This document shows, in pieces, positions 16,240 to 18,826 of a DNA stretch of 18,826 nucleotides. A program made the translations under genes and the position numbers. This stretch comes from DASXMX01 sp035483795. Its GTDB lineage: Bacteria; Planctomycetota; Phycisphaerae; Tepidisphaerales; Tepidisphaeraceae. Each line of letters begins with the position of its first letter. Within the stretch, counting starts at the first letter, position 1. A model generated the notes under the pieces. It was not told the DNA's origin, made no database searches, and saw only the letters and a list, made by a program, of their open reading frames with translations. Location of the stretch: the NCBI GenBank assembly GCA_035483795.1, contig DATHPP010000502.1, forward strand, positions 1 through 18,826, read 5' to 3'.

Positions 16240-17031
16240 ATGGCTGAGCCTTACCTCTCGCTGGTGATCCCGGCGTACAACGAGCAGGAAAATATTGTGC
16301 CATTATTGTCGCGCGTCGCAGGCGCCCTGAGTCGCCTTGGCCGGGAATTTGAGGTGCTGATCATCGACGACGGAAGCACGGACCAGACGCCGAAGCTCTT
16401 GCGCGACGCAATGACAAAATACCCGTGGCTTCGCGTACTGCGGCTTGGGGCGAACTCGGGTCAGACGGCCGCTTTCGACGCCGGATTCAAGGCCGCCCGC
16501 GGGCAGGTCATCGCCACCATCGATGCGGATTTGCAGAACGACCCGGAGGAAATCCCGCGGCTGGTGTCGCTGATGGCCGGCTGCGACATGATCGCCGGCT
16601 GGCGGCAGAAGCGCAACGACACGTGGCTGCGCCGCATGCAGTCGCGTATCGCCAACCGCATCCGAAACTGGATCAGCCGCGAGGACATCCGCGACTCGGC
16701 GTGCAGCCTCAAGCTCTACCGCCGACAATGCCTCGAAGGCCTTCAGCTTTACAAAGGCATGCACCGCTTCATGCCGACGCTGGTGAAAATGCGCGGCTTC
16801 ACGGTCCGCGAGGAACCGGTGAAGCACTCCCCGCGCCACGCCGGCACCGCCAAGTACGGCCTGCGCAACCGCGCCTTTCGCGCCCTGGTCGATCTCCTTG
16901 CCGTCCGCTGGATGAAGGAACGCTACATCCGCTACGAAATCGCCGAAATCCGGGAGGGCGAGGCTCCCGCCGAGCCGCGTTTTCCGCGTCCGCAAGCCTC
17001 GGCTCGGCAGGAGCCTCGCCCTCCCAATTGA
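16240..17031 (+). CDS. Family 2 glycosyltransferase, polyprenyl/dolichol-phosphate sugar synthase type
   Basis: This 263-residue GT-A enzyme has an N-terminal SLVIPAYNE strand, DDGS (43-46), GANSGQTAAFDAGF (70-83) and the metal-binding DADLQNDPEEIP (95-106). RHAGTAKYGLRN (199-210) corresponds to the RxxGxSKYG stretch of dolichol-phosphate mannosyltransferase/GtrB-type enzymes. Such proteins transfer a sugar from a nucleotide donor to polyprenyl phosphate on the cytoplasmic face. No C-terminal membrane segments are present, so it is of the short soluble type. From about residue 238 the protein is encoded by a family A palindromic element (GEAPAEP and its complement QEPRPP), so the natural C-terminus was probably near IAEI and about 25 residues are acquired. 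It follows the PAP2 gene closely. Confidence 0.93.
   Translation: MAEPYLSLVIPAYNEQENIVPLLSRVAGALSRLGREFEVLIIDDGSTDQTPKLLRDAMTKYPWLRVLRLGANSGQTAAFDAGFKAARGQVIATIDADLQNDPEEIPRLVSLMAGCDMIAGWRQKRNDTWLRRMQSRIANRIRNWISREDIRDSACSLKLYRRQCLEGLQLYKGMHRFMPTLVKMRGFTVREEPVKHSPRHAGTAKYGLRNRAFRALVDLLAVRWMKERYIRYEIAEIREGEAPAEPRFPRPQASARQEPRPPN
16952..17025. repeat. Family A palindromic element, copy 2
   Basis: This 74-bp inverted repeat has the same arms as 8883-8966 but lacks its 9-nt insertion. It lies inside the last codons of the glycosyltransferase, and the stop codon comes 3 nt beyond its right end. The arms match over about 22 nt with one mismatch. Confidence 0.88.
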
Positions 17032-17057
17032 GTTTGCGATTGCCTGGAGTTGACGAT

Positions 17058-17095
17058 CACGTTTTACGTTTCACGTTTTACGTTTCACGTTTTAC
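17058..17095 (+). repeat. Short tandem repeat, 14-bp unit, 2.7 copies
   Basis: The unit CACGTTTTACGTTT is present twice in full and then as a 10-nt partial copy, without mismatch. It is AT-rich compared with its surroundings and lies in the leader between the glycosyltransferase and the sugar kinase. Each unit contains the overlapping ACGTTT steps of a possible protein-binding site, but no regulator can be named. Confidence 0.85.
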
Positions 17096-17147
17096 TTGCG
17101 ACAATACCGGCTCGACGATCGACAGGCAGGAAAGGAACCGGAGGCCC

Positions 17148-18278
17148 ATGTCACGCCAGACGATTTGCCAGCAGACCTCGCAGAAACTCGCCGCCGCCGC
17201 GTCCGGAATTTCTAACATCAAGGCGACTGTCGGCTTTGATGGCTTCGTCGACGAGATCATTGCCGTCGTCGACAAGCGCCACGATTTCGAGCGTTACGAT
17301 CCGATCCGGACAATCGAGGTTCTGGGAAACAAGATCACCAACGCCGCGGGGAAATCCAGCAACTACGAGCTGATCGTCAAGCAGATGAAGCTCGGCGGCA
17401 ACGGGCCGATCATGGCCAATGCCCTCGCCAGCGCCGGCATCAACCTCACCTACATCGGCAATCTCGGCTATCCCGCGATTCACCCAGTTTTCCAGGACCT
17501 GGCCCATCGCTCGCATGCCATCAGCATCGGCGAGCCGGGGCACACCGACGCATTGGAGTTCGACGACGGCAAGCTGCTTCTCGGCAAAATCACGTCGATG
17601 AACGACGTGAATTGGCCGAACCTGGTAGTGCGCGTTGGCGGCGAGGAGAAGCTCCGCGACTTTGTCCAGGGCGCCGACCTGATCGCCATGGTCAACTGGA
17701 CGATGCTCCCCTACATGAGCGACATCTGGGAGAAGATGCTCGAACGCGGCTACCCCGCCCGCACACCCGGCCAATCCCGAACCCTCTTCGTCGACCTGGC
17801 CGATCCCGAGAAACGCAACCACGCCGACATCGTCCGGGCGATGGACCTTCTCACGAAGTTCGAGAAGCAGGTCGACGTGGCCCTGGGCCTGAATCTCAAG
17901 GAAGCCGGCGAAATCGCCGACGTGTTTGGCATCCCGATCACGGGCGATCCCGAAGCCGCGATCGAATCCACCGCCCGGGCGATCCGCCAGAAGCTCAACA
18001 TCGGCTGCGTAGTGATCCACCCGCGCAAGTCCGCCGCCGCGGCCACGCGCGAGGGCAGCGCCACCTTTGCCGGGCCGTTCGTGGCCCAACCCAAGATCAG
18101 CACCGGGGCCGGCGACCATTTCAACGCCGGCTTCTGCCTCGGCCGCACCCTCGGTTTCACGCTGGAAGAAAGCCTCTGCACCGGCGTCGCCACCAGCGGC
18201 TTCTACGTCCGCACCGGCCAAAGCCCCTCCGCCCATCAGCTCGCCGAGTTCATCGCCAACCTCCCGGCGCCTCAGTAG
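17148..18278 (+). CDS. PfkB-family carbohydrate kinase
   Basis: This 376-residue ribokinase-superfamily protein phosphorylates a sugar or nucleoside with ATP. It shows the N-terminal GFDGFVDEI segment (29-37), GGNGPIMANALASAG (83-97), and the C-terminal signature STGAGDHFNAGF (318-329) with anion-hole GAGD and catalytic base D323. It is longer than ribokinase (about 310), mainly through an insertion around residues 150-215. Substrate is not evident. ATG 17148 has GGAGG (17140-17144) 3 nt upstream and AAGGA further back, the best ribosome binding site in this part of the window; the frame is open further upstream but has no such site. No neighbouring sugar transporter indicates the pathway. 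Confidence 0.9.
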   Translation: MSRQTICQQTSQKLAAAASGISNIKATVGFDGFVDEIIAVVDKRHDFERYDPIRTIEVLGNKITNAAGKSSNYELIVKQMKLGGNGPIMANALASAGINLTYIGNLGYPAIHPVFQDLAHRSHAISIGEPGHTDALEFDDGKLLLGKITSMNDVNWPNLVVRVGGEEKLRDFVQGADLIAMVNWTMLPYMSDIWEKMLERGYPARTPGQSRTLFVDLADPEKRNHADIVRAMDLLTKFEKQVDVALGLNLKEAGEIADVFGIPITGDPEAAIESTARAIRQKLNIGCVVIHPRKSAAAATREGSATFAGPFVAQPKISTGAGDHFNAGFCLGRTLGFTLEESLCTGVATSGFYVRTGQSPSAHQLAEFIANLPAPQ

Positions 18279-18324
18279 CGATTGAGGATTGCCGGCGACT
18301 GTCGAACGTCGCCTGGCGACGCAT

Positions 18325-18393
18325 CAAATGTCCCAAATGTCCCATGTTTTAGGCAAAGTGGGACATTTGTCAAATTCTTGCATGGGACATTTG
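18325..18393. repeat. Nested direct and inverted repeat, TGGGACATTT motif x4
   Basis: CAAATGTCCCA occurs at 18325-18335 and AAATGTCCCA at 18335-18344. The reverse complement TGGGACATTTG occurs at 18359-18369 and again at 18383-18393. The outer and inner copies can form two nested stems of 10-11 bp. It begins 46 bp after the kinase stop. No T-run follows, so a simple terminator is unlikely. Confidence 0.8.
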
Positions 18394-18504
18394 TCATGAA
18401 ATTGCGGAGATTGTTCCCGCCGTGGGGTGATGCCGCGGCGGCCCCTGTAACCAATTCGCACCTCCAGCGTCCGCGAGATATCGTCGAGCGTTTCCGCGCC
18501 TTTC

Positions 18505-18530
18505 GTGGCACGGCTTTCTAAGCCGTGGAC
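18505..18530 (+). repeat. Family B hairpin, copy 3
   Basis: The perfect 8-bp arms CACGGCTT and AAGCCGTG have loop TCT and are preceded by GTGG, matching copy 1 at 10462 apart from the loop and one flank base. Confidence 0.8.
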
Positions 18531-18557
18531 AAGGGGGAAGAAAGACACGACGCGGCG

Positions 18558-18650
18558 TTGGTGTGGGAAAGCCATGTTTCACAGCGCGAACAACTCCCTG
18601 GTTACCGCGCAGAAAAAGCTCGGCAAGGCACGTCGGTTCTCCCACACCAA
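18558..18650. repeat. Long inverted repeat with internal hairpin
   Basis: The perfect 11-bp arms TTGGTGTGGGA (18558-18568) and TCCCACACCAA (18640-18650) enclose 71 nt. Inside, GCGCG (584-588 of the 18-kb block) pairs with CGCGC (606-610), extended by AAC/GTT. It could be a structured RNA or a degraded mobile element; neither is shown. Confidence 0.5.
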
Positions 18651-18701
18651 ATCCGGCGCCGTTTGAAGAGGCGCGCAGCCAACTGCAACCGAAGCCGCCA
18701 C

Positions 18702-18729
18702 TTGACAATGGGTCCAACCCGCCTAAATT
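18702..18729 (+). promoter_or_regulatory. Sigma70-type promoter of tRNA-Asp
   Basis: A perfect -35 TTGACA (18702-18707) is followed by a 16-nt spacer and a -10-like TAAATT (18724-18729). The -10 ends 20 nt before the tRNA, so transcription would begin shortly upstream of the mature 5' end. This is the clearest promoter in the window. Confidence 0.75.
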
Positions 18730-18749
18730 TCGTCGGTGGATCGTTTTGT

Positions 18750-18823
<74 letters not shown>

Positions 18824-18826
18824 TGA

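Larger units (their letters stand above)
18279..18749. other. Non-coding stretch between the sugar kinase and tRNA-Asp
   Basis: These 471 bp contain no reading frame with recognisable protein features; short frames in it are broken and mutually overlapping. It holds a cluster of four TGGGACATTT motifs in both orientations, one family B hairpin, a long inverted repeat at 18558-18650, and the tRNA promoter. Confidence 0.7.

Noticed and set aside
16425..17147. Upstream extension of the PfkB frame through the glycosyltransferase
   Set aside because: The extension runs out of frame through a well-conserved GT2 gene and the tandem repeat; the true start at 17148 has GGAGG before it.
17151..18236. 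Minus-strand frame of 361 codons opposite the PfkB kinase
   Set aside because: The sense frame has the full PfkB signature and a strong ribosome binding site; the antisense frame has no motif.

Overview
The window is about 18.8 kb of GC-rich bacterial DNA. It looks like a planctomycete-type chromosome, probably Planctomycetota and perhaps Phycisphaerae-like. The grounds are a very large secreted protein with YDG repeats and a dockerin-like C-terminus, a REP-associated tyrosine transposase (RAYT), and several families of short GC-rich hairpins scattered between and into genes. This placement is inferred from gene style; no phylogenetic marker was compared. There are 13 protein genes, one tRNA and at least ten REP-like hairpins. 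No phage, plasmid or CRISPR features were seen.

Layout. At 1-5747 lies the 3' part of a giant extracellular protein, with FN3 domains, a SapM-like phosphoesterase domain, nine YDG repeats and a dockerin-like pair. A secreted TPR/HExxH metalloprotease follows on the same strand (5812-7026). It converges on, and overlaps by 51 bp, a C-terminally truncated HrpA-type RNA helicase (6976-8868, minus). Further minus-strand genes are a secreted alpha/beta hydrolase (8968-10536) and a cyclophilin (10606-11088). The plus strand then carries an Ldh_2-family dehydrogenase (11258-12355), a RAYT transposase (12497-13102) and an SDR dehydrogenase (13319-14098). A condensation/acyltransferase-like enzyme lies on the minus strand (14084-15412). 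The right part holds a PAP2 phosphatase and a polyprenyl-phosphate-type glycosyltransferase (15544-17031), a PfkB-family sugar kinase (17148-18278), a 471-bp non-coding stretch, and tRNA-Asp with a good promoter (18750-18823).

The most interesting structure is the RAYT island. Five near-identical hairpins (family C) alternate in orientation around a single RAYT gene. They start 16 nt after the upstream dehydrogenase and end 4 nt before the start codon of the downstream one. The block thus sits exactly between two dehydrogenase genes that may once have been adjacent, and its last hairpin may act as a bridge between a distant Shine-Dalgarno sequence and the SDR start codon. Two other hairpin families occur: family A at gene 3' ends, where it supplies the last codons of the glycosyltransferase, and family B, whose stem shows a compensatory base-pair change. 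Neither has an obvious transposase in the window.

Likely joint roles are limited. PAP2 and GT2 may work together in polyprenyl-phosphate-linked glycan or lipid modification. The two dehydrogenases could share a sugar-acid pathway. The remaining genes look functionally independent.
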